Positions 10,393 to 20,427 of a DNA stretch of 64,000 bases are shown here, piece after piece. The stretch covers positions 186,001 through 250,000 of the forward strand of contig CAUEHQ010000003.1 of assembly GCA_958510825.1 (NCBI GenBank). The letters run 5' to 3'. Numbering within the stretch: the stretch's first letter is position 1; every line of letters begins with the position of its first letter. The DNA is from Brachypterus glaber (lineage: Eukaryota; Arthropoda; Insecta; Coleoptera; Kateretidae). A program made the translations under genes and the position numbers. The notes under the pieces are model-generated. The model searched no databases and was not told where the DNA came from. It saw nothing but the letters and a program-made list of their open reading frames with translations.

Positions 10393-10920
10393 GATTTGCC
10401 TTTTTCAGTTAATTAATAATTGAAATTTGTCGAAGGCGATAAGTGAAACGGACACTCCCTAGAAACTGGTTCGAAAGTCAGTATAAGCCGGTGGTTCCCT
10501 CTACTACTAGCCCACACAAGTCCTGGACTTAGGGGATGCTTAATTAAGTAGAATAGTACGAGGTTAAACAAACATGTAATGTAATGTAATATTATTTTGC
10601 TGTGAAATAAGTATGTGACGAGATGAAACAATAATTGACGTTACTTTGCAACTGTAATCATACAATATGAGTCTGTAAACCGTAATTTCGCTATTCTGTG
10701 AAAAGTAGTTTTTGTGACTCTGATCGTTTTTCCCCTGACCCCTTCATATCTCAAAGGGTTCTGAGTTATTAAATAAAAACCGATTTTTTTAGCCAATTTC
10801 AAAGGGGCGTAGCTCCCTTATGACGCCTTCTTAGACATATATTTATAAGAACTTTTTGTCATATTTTATCATGTAGAACCTGTTAAAATTTCCTACACTA
10901 TTTCAAATACACCCTGTATA

Positions 10921-11502
10921 TACTTTACACTTTAATTTTTATGATCGTCAATTGACTATGATTTTAATTTTGCTTGGTTTCTTAGAATAAACATTTTTTG
11001 TTATTTATTTTCAATATTTATTTTTGGACCTATTTATATTAAATAAAAATTCGATTATTCCAAATAATATTCTTAATTCTATACTACTACAAATGCGTAC
11101 CTGACGCAGTTTTTATTTTTTTTGACACTGTTCTACCACATGAAAAAAATTAAATTTTTGATATGTTTTAGATCGAATACGAATACATAACAAAAAAAAT
11201 GGCGGGTGTGTTCGGCCAAAAATGGTTCCAAAAAATACAAGTGATTTTTTTATAGGTTTTTTTTTTAGACTATCCCTATAGTCCTTATTATGTGTTCCAA
11301 ATTTGAAGTCAATCGGATCAGCAGGACCGGAGAAAAAAATGATTAATGTCGAACTAAAAAAATTAATTCTGACCCCCCTGGGGGTCGTTGGGGGCTGAAA
11401 ATCTGGGAATTAACTGACCTCTATGGGAGCTAACTTTTGCACAAATACTCAGCTCAAATCGGGCTGGGGCACTTTTTACCTGCTTACCCTGCTAAGCTCT
11501 TT
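10921..11502. repeat. T1 right inverted arm
   Basis: From about 11091 to 11502 this is a diverged copy of the arms of the complete family member at 45382-45857 and 46781-47233. Words in common include GCGTACCTGACGCAG versus GCGCATCTGACGCAG and the CCCCCTGGGGG palindrome. The stretch 10921-11090 is AT-rich with no gene. Confidence 0.6.
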
Positions 11503-11732
11503 TTTACACTTTTTAATAAAATCAATTAAATAATAATAAAAAAAAACGAAAAAACTATTTTTTTTTGGTAAAACTTTTTTTAACGTTTGGTAGATGCAAA
11601 TATGCTGCCAACAAAATAATACTTCCCTCACAGGCCTAGGTTCGTTAAAATCAAAACGAAAAATTGCAAAAACGAAAAAAAAATTAAGCTCATGTCGCTT
11701 AACGTGTTAATAAAAATATTTTACACTTGTAG
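11503..11732 (+). other. Intron end with 3' splice site of the DCUN1D-type gene
   Basis: AT-rich sequence ends in TTTTACACTTGTAG, with the acceptor AG at 11731-11732 directly before the exon. Poly-A and poly-T runs are common. No coding sequence is seen. By inference everything to the left in the window lies in this intron, because no other exon of the gene is recognisable upstream. Confidence 0.6.
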
Positions 11733-11921
11733 GAAAATCACAAAAGATCAATACCCAAAGATACATGGAACTTGTTATTAGACTTTGCTCAACAAATAGC
11801 AGATGACATGAGTAATTATGATGAGGAAGGTGCTTGGCCAGTATTGATTGATGATTTTGTTGAATGGGCAGCAGCACAGGCTAAAGAGAATCAACCTCAC
11901 AGTACTAGCAATCTTCAATGA
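11733..11921 (+). CDS. DCUN1D1: Last coding exon of a DCN1-like (DCUN1D1/2-type) cullin neddylation co-E3
   Basis: The exon reads [18 protein letters not shown], then [20 protein letters not shown], and ends after [16 protein letters not shown] and six more residues at a TGA (11919-11921). This matches the C-terminal end of the PONY domain of vertebrate DCUN1D1/DCUN1D2 almost residue for residue. DCN1-like proteins help UBC12 transfer NEDD8 to cullins. The three residues of the cullin-binding patch known from human DCUN1D1 (Asp211, Ala235, Asp241) correspond to the Asp of PKDTW, the Ala of GAW and the first Asp of IDD; all are kept. The exon is phase 0 after a good acceptor. Upstream exons must lie left of the window. 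Paralogue choice (1 versus 2) is uncertain. Confidence 0.93.
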   Translation, partial: ENHKRSIPKDTWNLLLDFAQQIADDMSNYDEEGAWPVLIDDFVEWAAAQAKENQPHSTSNLQ

Positions 11922-12087
11922 GAGTATATATGAATTTATTTAAAAGAAATTAAATGACATTAAACTTTTCAGATTCTGCAGTTTATAGGCAGACACAGGT
12001 TTTTCGGGTACCAGCTTAGTGCAGCGTTGAACTGCTAGCTATAGCTATAGCAGTTCGGCGATGTTATTTGGGTTCCACCGCAGGGTG
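11922..12087 (+). other. Putative 3' UTR of the DCUN1D-type gene
   Basis: This follows the TGA stop. An ATTAAA polyadenylation-like word lies at about 11952. The transcript may end here or run into the MITE at 12088. The border is inferred, not seen. Confidence 0.4.
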
Positions 12088-12795
12088 TAGGGGGAGATTA
12101 CCATGAATGGGACACTTTTTTTTAACAGCTGCCAAAATTTAATTTTAATCTTTTATAATTATTTTTTTTTAGCTATCACATTTAGAAATAAAAGAACACA
12201 TCCTAAGCGTTAAACCTGAATAATATTTACCAAAACTACAAGCATTAAAAAAAAAACGCAACTTTTCTCATTCACGAACAAAGCATTTTTTAATAGAACA
12301 AAAATACGAAGTTGCTATTAAAGATAACAAATCATGAAAATAACTGTTATTATCACTATAACTAATAATAATAAACCTATAATGTCATCTCATAAAAAAA
12401 TAGCTGTTAAAGTGTTAAATTCTTTTTTACATAAAATTAAAATTAGGCTAAAAATATATATCTTTATATGTTTCGTGTTGTTCTAGACTTCCACATATTA
12501 AAAATTCAAACAGTTTCCTTTTGCCTTTCGTCAATTAATTCATTTTATGATAACTAATTTTTTAATAAATAATTTTCCAAATTATTAAATATCAAAATTA
12601 TTTAAAAAACTACTTTTGACTTGTTAAATTTGTCAAAAACCGAGCACCATAAACTTTGACATTTTTTATTATTTTTTTACTGCACATCTAGTGCGATCTA
12701 AGCATGTTAACAAAAACCAAAAATTACGAAGCATAGCTCAGAAACATACACTGTCCTATTTAATAATATGTCCCACTCAAAGTGATATCCCCCTA
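12088..12795. mobile_element. MITE with about 28-bp TIRs
   Basis: The left end TAGGGGGAGATTACC (12088) and the complement of the right end, TAGGGGGATATCACT (12795), match at about 22 of 28 positions by eye, both reaching TGGGACA. The first TA on each side could be a TA target duplication, which would suit a Tc1/mariner-type MITE. The interior is AT-rich with no coding sequence. It lies directly after the host exon and may be in the 3' UTR. Confidence 0.55.
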
Positions 12796-13315
12796 GTTAT
12801 TTTCGTTTAAATTTAAGCCTTGTAAAATATTATATTATAAAAAGTACAATTTTATACAAAAAAAAACTATAGGTAATTCATTAGTTTCTGGTCCTGATTA
12901 AAGCTTCTTGTTTGGTTTTCTCCTATTAACAAAAATGAATATAAAAACTTCTTTCGCAATGCGGAATCAAACCCTCTACTTAGTTGTTAAATGATCTAAT
13001 TAACTTTGAAAAAGTCGTTATAGATTAATACCCCAGTCATTCTAGCCAAATAATCGGCGTTTGTCGGGAAACTATCAGAAAAATCTGAAAATTTGCATAC
13101 CTATAGATTTTTGGAAGCTCTTTCCCGTAAAAATAGTATTTTTGACGAAAACCTTAAAATTTTGCCGCCTTTTGATTTTAAGATCTCATTTTTTGCGTTT
13201 TAGCACAAATATTTAATAAAACCAAATACTTAATTATTTAACTTAGTTAAAATTTATGATAAATATGTATCTAAAAAATTAAATTGCAACTAATAGCTAC
13301 ACACAAAAAAAATAA

Positions 13316-13580
13316 ATTGTCTGTACACCGGGCGCCACCTATCTACGGGCATGTTTTTCGACCCGCTGAATACGAATTTCAAGTCAGTTTAGGCCGTCCA
13401 GCCTTCAATTTCGAGTAAATTGCAAAAAAACCCAAAAAATAGCGAAAATTCGATGTTTTGGCAAGAAAAAAAATTTTTTACTCGAAATTGAAGGGTGGAC
13501 GGCCTAAACTGACTTAAAATTCGTATTCAGCGGGTCGAAAAACATGCCCGTAGATAGGTTGCGCCCGGTGTACAGACAAT
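13316..13580. repeat. H1: palindromic element, 104-bp arms
   Basis: Arms 13316-13419 and 13477-13580 are near-identical inverted copies with a 57-bp spacer. They hold CTGTACACCGGGCGCCACC and ACCCGCTGAATACGAATTT. Outside the arms, TAGCTACACACAAAAAAAA (left) and TTTTTTTTGTGTGCCGGTGTAG (right) extend the pairing loosely. The same GTGTGCCGGTGTA word recurs at about 16814 beside FB2, so the two foldbacks share an edge sequence. Confidence 0.85.
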
Positions 13581-13668
13581 TTTTTTTTTGTGTGCCGGTG
13601 TAGTTAATAAAGGTTTTTACAAAAAAAATGGATAATTATTTTAAATCAAACTGGATTATAAGGTGTTT

Positions 13669-16086
13669 TTTCAAGTGAAAATATTTATTTTCAACTTTAA
13701 GAATTCACCGCCACCTTTGTTTTTTGTTGTTTTTTGGTCGTTTTTTGCAAATTTTGGCTTAATATGTCTTTTATTAAAGAGTTTATATATATTTAAAAGT
13801 CATGTTATTTTATTAATTTGTATTCGTTTTTTTGCGAAATTTTGGCCTAACATGTTTTTTATTAAAGAGTTTATCTTTAAAAGTTATGTTATTTTATTAA
13901 TTTGTATGTTCTCTTTCATATAAAAATAAAATTTTTGTCCTAAGCCATTAATTTCGCCGCCATCTTGCTTTTTAGCGTCTCTTTTCTATGCTTTCGTGCC
14001 AATATGATGTATGAAAAAAAAACTACACTATAACTTGTTTTTTAATGCCCTGAACTTATGGATGTAACTAGGTTTTACTATAAAAAAACTGTTTTATCGC
14101 GGTAACTCGTAGCGTTTGGCGTCAATTGAATTTTTATTTTTTTTAGCGGCTTTTCACGATTTTTTGGTAAGAAAAAGCCTTATCGTGATATTTATTTTTA
14201 AAATGAGTATTTTTCATAGGTTGTTGATTTATTTTTATACTCTTCGCAGCACAATATTCTTGTCGTCACGATAAGTCAAAAACTAAATAACAGATCAACT
14301 TCAAATTTTTAGGAGACGTTAACTTTAATGAAAACAAGTGCCTTTTATTTTTGGTAAAAGTTTGGGTAGGGCAAAGAGGGCAAAAGGGCATAAAACTTCA
14401 ATTGACCAAGACAGTAGAGCCTAAACCATAAGTTTTATTACAAAAAATGTTTAGAATTTGATAAAAAATATTTAATAAAAACAAAAACTTATTGGGGTGC
14501 TGCAAAGAGGGCAAAAGGGCATAAAATTGCATTTGACGAAGACAGTAGAGCCTTAACCATAGGTTCTATTAAAAAGAAGTTTTTATAAAAAATTTTTGAA
14601 GTTAGATAAAAAAATATTGATAAAAAGAAAAACTGATTGGGTTGATGCAAAGGGGACAAAAAGGTATAAAACTGAAAATGACTAGGGCAGTAGAGCCTAA
14701 ACCATAAGTCCTATTAAAAAGAAGTTTTTACAAAAAATATTTAGAGTTAAATAGAAAGTTATTTTGGTAAAAATAAAAATGGATTGGGGGTGTTGCAAAG
14801 GGGGCAAAAGGGCGTAAAACTGCAAATGACCAAGATAGTACAGCCAAAACTAGAAGTCCTGTAAAAAAAAGTGTTTACAAAAAATTAGAACTAGATAAAA
14901 AATAATTTTAATAATAAGAAAAACTAATCATAGTCGTGCAAAGGGGGCAAAATGGCTTTAATCCCTTAGTCATTTGAGGTTTTATACCCTTTTGCCCCCT
15001 CTGTACCACCCTAATTAGATTTTCTTCATTTAAATCATTTTTTATCCAATTCTAAACATTTTTTATAAAAACTTTTATAATAGGACTTTTAGTTTAGGCT
15101 CTACTCCTTTAGCCATTTGCAGTTTTATGCCATTTTGCCTCCTTTGCACCATTCCAATCCATTTTAATTTTTATCAAAATAACTTTTTATTCAAATCTAA
15201 ACATTTTTTGTAAAAACTTATTTTTAATAGAACTTATAGGCTCTACTGCCTTAGTCATTTGCAGTTTTATGCCCTTTTGCCCCCTTTGCATCACCCCAAT
15301 CAGTTTTTCTTTTTATAAATGTAATTTTTTACCTATTTAATTCTCAACATTAAAAAAAAAACTCTTTTTTAATATGCCTTAGTCATTTGCAGTTTTATGC
15401 CCTTTTGCCCTCTTTGCAGCACCCCAATCATTTTTGTTTTCATTAAATAATTTTTCATCCAATTCTAAACATTTTTTATGGGAACTTTTTTTTAAATAAA
15501 ACTTTTAACAAAAATAATAGGGCACTAGTTTTCATGAAAGTTAACGTATCCTAAAAATTTGAAGTTGATCTAATTAGTTTTTGACTTATCGTGACGACAA
15601 GAATATTGCGCTGCGAAGAGTATAAAAATTTAAAAATATATACCACGATAAGGCTTTTTCTTACCAAAAAACGTAAAAAACCGCTAAAAAAAACAATAAA
15701 AATTAAATTGGCGCCAAACGCTACGAGTCCCCGCGATAAAACAGTTTCTAAGAGTAAAACATAGTTAGATCTATAAAATCAGGGCATTAAAAAATAAAGT
15801 TTTAGTGTAGTTTTTTTCCATTCGTCATATTGGCGCGTAAGCACAGAAAAAAGTCGCTAAAAAGCAAGATGGCGGCGAAATTATTGGCTTAGGTCAAAAA
15901 ATTTTTTTTTATATGAAAGAGCACATACAAATTAATAAAATAACATAAATTTTAAAGATAAACTCTTTAATAAAAAACATGTTAGGCCAAAATTTCGCAA
16001 AAAAACGACCAAAAAACCAATAAAAAAACCAAGGTGGCGGTAAATTCTTAAAGTTAAGATGAAAATTAATATTCTCACTTGAAAGT
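13669..16086. repeat. FB1: 2.4-kb foldback with mirrored tandem arrays
   Basis: The whole segment is one large imperfect palindrome turning over at about 14950. Each arm carries about 0.7 kb of outer sequence (with CACCGCCACCTT and GTAGCGTTTGGCG) and then 4-5 tandem units of about 145 bp marked by GCAAAGGGGGCAAAAGGGC. Units begin near 14369, 14501, 14647, 14794 and 14938 on the left, and the inverted ones sit near 14975, 15130, 15270 and 15400. Open frames such as 13663-13923 are simple AT-rich sequence. The plan fits a foldback-type transposon without a transposase. Confidence 0.8.
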
Positions 16087-16790
16087 GCGCCAGACCAGAC
16101 TAGTCAATTCTTACGTATTTTGGTTCGCTGAATCTGAATATGAGGTCAGAATTTAAAAGTTAGCTTTCAAAATGGCGGATTAGATTTTTTAAAGTTGCTC
16201 GGATTTGCTTGAAACTTCGTACTCGGAGGTTTTTGGGTTCGCTGATTACAAATCAGGTGCCAGTTTTCCAAAATTAAAAATGGCGGATCCAATATAGCGG
16301 ATTGGATTTTTTAAAGTTGCTCGGATTTGCTTGTAACTTGGTACTCGGGGGTTTTTAAAGTCGCTGATTACGAACCTTGTGCCAGTTTTTCAAAATTCAA
16401 AATGGCGAATTCAATATGGCGGATTAGATTTTTTTTTTAATTTCTCGGAAAATTTAATCCGCCATATTGGATCCGCTATTTTGAATTTTTGAAAACTGGC
16501 ACCAGATTCGTAATCAGTGAACCCGAAAACCGCCGAGTACCAACTGTCAAGCAAATCCAAACAACTTTAAAAAATCTAATCCGCCATATTTGATCCGCCA
16601 TTTTGAATTTTGGAAAACTGACACCAGATTCGTAATTAACGTCCCCAAAAACCTCCGATTACCAAGTTTCAAGCAAATCTGAGCAACTTTAAAAAATCTA
16701 ATCCGCCATCCGCACTTTTAAATTCTGACCTCGGATTCAGATTCAGCGAACCAAAATACGTAAGAATTGACTAGTCTGGTCTGCGCGCAC
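16085..16790. repeat. FB2: 0.7-kb foldback with tandem units in each arm
   Basis: Arms 16085-16430 and 16445-16790 are inverted copies, ending GTGCGCCAGACCAGACTAG outside and its complement. Within each arm, 2-3 units of about 145 bp repeat the words AATGGCGGAT, AAAGTTGCTCGGATTTGC and TTCGCTGATTACGAA. It abuts FB1 directly. It has the same building plan as FB1 with different sequence. Confidence 0.8.
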
Positions 16791-17030
16791 TCGAGATTTT
16801 TTTTAATTTGTGTGCCGGTGTAATCCATAAAAAAAGTTGGATTTAAAATAATTATCCAATGATTAAGTATTTGGATTTATTAAATAATTGTGATAAAACG
16901 AAAAAAATGAGATCTTAAAATCAAGATGGCAGGGATATTTGAAGGTTTTGGTCAAAAATACTATAAAAACCTATAGGTTGTAAATTTTCAGATTTTTCTG
17001 ACAGATTCCCAAACCCTAAAATGCCTGGGC

Positions 17031-17349
17031 TATAAAGCTATAAGTGATTCAACATTAGTGTATTCGTATTTAAATTTTGCTGAATGTTTCAAGAACTTAA
17101 AAAAAATTATTTCTGAGCCAGATAGAGGAAAATAAAAATCGATTTTTATACACTTTGGAATGCTTTACTTACTAATAATCGATTAATTCATACCTTTCTT
17201 TTCATACCAATTTATTCTTGTGTGCTTCAACTGTACAATAAATCAACATCATTCCATTCATCGGCAGCAGCAAACGCCGGTTGTCAAAAAACCGCCGCTT
17301 TTGTAATTTTGGCTGCCCTATAAAAAATTTTAGATTCAAACGGATAAAA
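17031..17349. other. Non-coding stretch
   Basis: AT-rich with one slightly GC-richer patch around 17270-17310 (GCAAACGCCGGTTGTC). No gene or repeat is recognised. Confidence 0.4.
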
Positions 17350-17900
17350 ATTAAAAAAATTTAACCCGTTTGAATTAGTTTGAATTCTATTTGCAGCAAA
17401 TTATCAATATTAATCCGTTTCAATTCGTTTCAAATGGTTAACCTGTTTTAATTTGCATTTGCTATTTAAATGTAATTCGTTTTAATTTGCATATGCGGAT
17501 TATCATGTTTTAAATTTCTATTTGCAAATGCGTAAAATATTTTAATTCGGTTCTATTGGCATATGCGGAATATCATTTGCAAATGCTATCTAATTTAATA
17601 CGTTTCTATTTGCATATGCGGAATATCATTTTTAATTCGATACTATTTGCAAATGCGTATCCGAATTCGTTTCTATTTGCATATGCGGAATATCATTTTT
17701 AATTAGATGCTGTTAGCAAATGTGTAACATGTTTTAATTCGTTTCTATTCGCATATGTAGAATATCATTTTATTTTAAATTAGCAACTATTTGCAAATGC
17801 GTATCTGATTTAATTCGTTTGAACCTGTTTGAATCCGTTTTTGCAAATTGAACAGTCATTTTAAATTAGTATTTTCGAATTGACTCGGATTCAAACAGAT
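17350..17900. repeat. Degenerate tandem repeat, about 70-bp period
   Basis: The unit is GTTTCTATTTGCATATGCGG followed by AATATCATTTTTAATTCG and CTATTTGCAAATGCGTA. Copies of the CATATGCGGA word start near 17491, 17560, 17612, 17680 and 17751, the last decayed. Related GTTTGAATCCG words continue to 18370 and appear once at 1660-1700. The unit repeatedly contains ATTTGCAT and ATTTGCAAAT, which resemble POU/octamer sites; that resemblance alone shows no function. Confidence 0.65.
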
Positions 17901-19899
17901 TAAAAATAAAGTATTTTTAATCCGTTTTAATTAGCAAATGCGTATTAAAATTTTGAATTGCTTCTCACCGAAGTTTGCATAAAAAAGTCGAGATAAGCTT
18001 ATCTAGATAATGTATGTAAAGTAAATTACCGAACGGAAATTGCATACACATTATACGATTTTCAATGGATAGGATGCGTTGCCGCGGCCCGAGACTGCGG
18101 CCCGCAGGCTTCTTTAGACCACGGACTCGGCAACTTTTTATGCTATACCTACATACAGCATAAAGGTCTCAACATATGCTAGGACCTTCCAATTTAATAT
18201 ATCTAACTTTTTGAACCTGTTTGAATGCGTTTGTTTTTTGTGCGAATAGATTCGGACTCAAACAGATATAAAATATTTTTAATCCGTTTTAATTCGCAAA
18301 TGCGATTCCAAAAACATTCAAACAAATTTAAACAGTTAGATTTTATTTTTAATCTGTTTGAATCCGAAATTTTTTATAATAGGGTTTGGCTAGCATTCTA
18401 CTATAATTATTATATTATTATAGGTAGAGTAACCCTAAAAAGAATTAAATTTGTATTTATATTAAAAATGTTAGGACTCGTCCATAAATGATGTCACATA
18501 TTTTTGGCACTTTTTTTTAACCCTTTCCTTCACAAAGTGTCACAAGTGGTCTAGCCCCCTCCTTCTGTCGCGTTATTGGTTAATAAAAAACAATTTAAAA
18601 TGATAAAATAAAAAATAAGTACATAAAAATTATAACAACTATAGAATAAAACTAAAAACTAGAAACGATTACTAAACTATATAATGTTTGACTATATTTT
18701 GACACAAGCTTGACTACACGACACCTATTTTTTCGATGCCTGAAACTTTGTACTACGCTCGCCACAAAGAAGTGGGACAAGAAGTATTTTAAGATTTTAA
18801 ATTAGACTCTTAATATTAGGTAGTAATTTTAACAAAGAAAAATTAACAAAAAATGATGAATCGACTTCTTTGTTTCTAAAAAGTAAAAAAATATTCCTTC
18901 CATCTCGGCAAGCTGCGGATGTCATCAAGATACATTTTTAAGTTTAAATAAATCTAGTAATATTGATATTTCAGCGGCCAAGAGTCCAACCAGCCCTATT
19001 TTAAACGAAATTCCAAAGAAAATCTTTAAGCGTTACGAAATAATCAAATAACGCCTTATGGTTAATTAAAAATTTTATCATTTTCTCTTGGTATTTTAAT
19101 AGGTCCACAAAATCAGATTAGCGGCGTTTAAAAGATTTTTAGCGAGCCATACTATTTACATAAATGACCCCTTAATCAAGTTTATCCGAGTTATCCGATG
19201 TTTCTCTAAAAATTTGGTTGATGTTAGAACCAAATTATGCCGTTTTTAAGTGAAATTATTAGATTTGCCTCAATTGTCCGGCTTACACGGCATTAGTATA
19301 GATGGCGCAGAGTACTTAACAAATGTTTAATTTCGCTCCTCTAAAAGTCTCAATTTTTAAGGTTTCAAAGTAAAAATATAAAGGGTAATTTCAGCAAATC
19401 GTGACATGACTGGCTTAAAATAAAATACATATTATTATTAGCATTTATAGCCATAATGGTAGCTTATGAAATGCATTTTCTGATAATACTAATTTCATAG
19501 TCATTAAGGTGGCTATTTCTTAAACAATGACAGTTTTATTTAGCGGTAGAAATAGGTGGAAAATGCACTATGTATTTGGCGTCATTTAACAACGCAAAAA
19601 CTGTTTTAAACTGTGTTTTTTTGACATAGACTATTTTTGTAGTATAGATTATTTATATACTTTCGTTGACTATAAATTATAGAAAGTAAGTAAACGATTT
19701 ATTTTTTTTTTTTGAAATATTGAAAATCACCAAAAAATTTTAACGTAAGCAACAAAACAGTATATTTTTTGTTTTTTTGACTTTTTACTCTTCTTAATTA
19801 AGTGTAATTTTTACCTAATTACGTAATTATTTTATTTTCTTTCATTTTTTATTGTCACTTGTTACTTCGTAACGTAAGCGGTAATCTTAAGGATCGCAT
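17901..19899. other. Non-coding stretch with repeat fragments
   Basis: 17994-18007 is a 14-bp perfect palindrome (AGATAAGCTTATCT). 18080-18135 is a short GC-rich block with GTTGCCG/CGGCAAC ends. 18205-18370 holds more GTTTGAAT-type repeats. 18475-18545 begins CGTCCATAAATGATGTCAC, like the end of the M3 family at 44774. TAGCGGTAGAAAT occurs at 19542 and near 1760. No gene is seen. Confidence 0.4.
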
Positions 19900-20420
19900 A
19901 TTACTTTATTATTGGATTTGCTTTAATCATTCCATAGTTCGAAAAATTATTAAAGAAATAAACAACCCGACGCAATGTGGTCCAATTTTAAAAAAAGTTG
20001 GTCAAAACCTCATTTGCTTATTATTGAGTGGTTTTTTCTCCGATTTGGTATGAAAGAAACGCATTAAACAGAAATATTATTTAACGCACAGTGGGTTATA
20101 TGTGATAAAACATAAACAAGCCAGAGTGTATTTTTCGAAGTTTGGTCATTCCAGAATTTGACAAATTATTAAAAAATAAACAAACTGACGCACTGTAGTC
20201 CGAATTCGGAAAAAAGTGGTATAAACTTTTTTTTGTGTGTTCTAGCATTTTTCATGTCTGCTTAAGTATGGCAATATAAACATTTAATTGATTTACCGCA
20301 CAGTGGTTATAACCCAGTTTTTACATTTTTAAGCATGTTGTACACCAGATTAATAAAACTATTTAAAAATAATGTCTGACGCACTGTAGTCCGAACTCGG
20401 AAAAAAAGTGGTCAAAACTT
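19900..20420. repeat. Three tandem units of about 200 bp
   Basis: The marker GACGCACTGTAGTCC, or close variants, occurs at 19969, 20186 and 20377, each followed by an AAAAAGTGGTCAAAACT-like end. Spacings are about 217 and 191 bp. Between markers the units share ATTATTAAA.AAATAAACAA. The last unit ends where LINE-c begins. No coding capacity is recognised. Confidence 0.55.
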
Positions 20421-20427
20421 ACTTAAT

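Larger units (their letters stand above)
9662..10746. mobile_element. M2: TIR element nested in M1, TA target duplication
   Basis: The ends are perfect 26-bp inverted repeats (9662-9687 and 10721-10746) starting TGAAGGGGTCAGGGG. It is flanked by TA (9660-9661 and 10747-10748). The M1 copy at 35321-35330 shows the empty site GATATATCTC, which proves the boundaries. Length is 1085 bp. It carries repeated GATCAGAGTCC words near its ends and centre, a short reading frame (9968-10196) and a tRNA-like cloverleaf (10321-10392). No transposase is recognisable. TA duplication fits Tc1/mariner-type mobilisation. Confidence 0.8.
9346..10920 (+). mobile_element. M1 copy 1: short dispersed repeat, interrupted by M2
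   Basis: 9346-9661 plus 10749-10920 match, in order, the uninterrupted copy at 35002-35499; a partial inverted copy lies at 30071-30300. The right end is CACCCTGTATA (10910-10920). An open frame at 9328-9588 recurs in all three copies only because the DNA is similar; it has no known domain. The element is probably non-autonomous. Confidence 0.7.
6272..11502. mobile_element. T1: TIR element, left arm split off by insertions
   Basis: Positions 6272-6315 and 11459-11502 are inverted copies (AAAGAGCTTAGCAGGGTAAG and its complement). The right arm continues inward to about 11091 and is a diverged relative of the arms of the complete family member at 45382-47233, sharing TTCGTATTC, the ACCGGAGAAAAA words and the CCCCCTGGGGG palindrome. 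The left arm stops after 44 bp where the tail of LINE-b begins. LINE-b (6316-9345) and M1 (9346-10920) therefore lie inside T1. No transposase is present. Confidence 0.6.
13031..17030. mobile_element. Outer inverted-repeat element enclosing three foldbacks
   Basis: Left arm about 13031-13240 and right arm about 16862-17030 are diverged inverted copies: they share CAGAAAAATCTGAAAATTT, ATGAGATCTTAAAATC-type words, and CCCAG..CATT.TAG at the outer end. Inside lie the hairpin H1 (13316-13580), FB1 (13669-16086) and FB2 (16085-16790). No transposase or other protein is recognisable in these 4 kb. Confidence 0.6.

Noticed and set aside
14360..15420. CRISPR-like array because of regularly spaced repeats
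   Set aside because: The units are tandem without unique spacers, change orientation in the middle, and lie in a eukaryotic genome.
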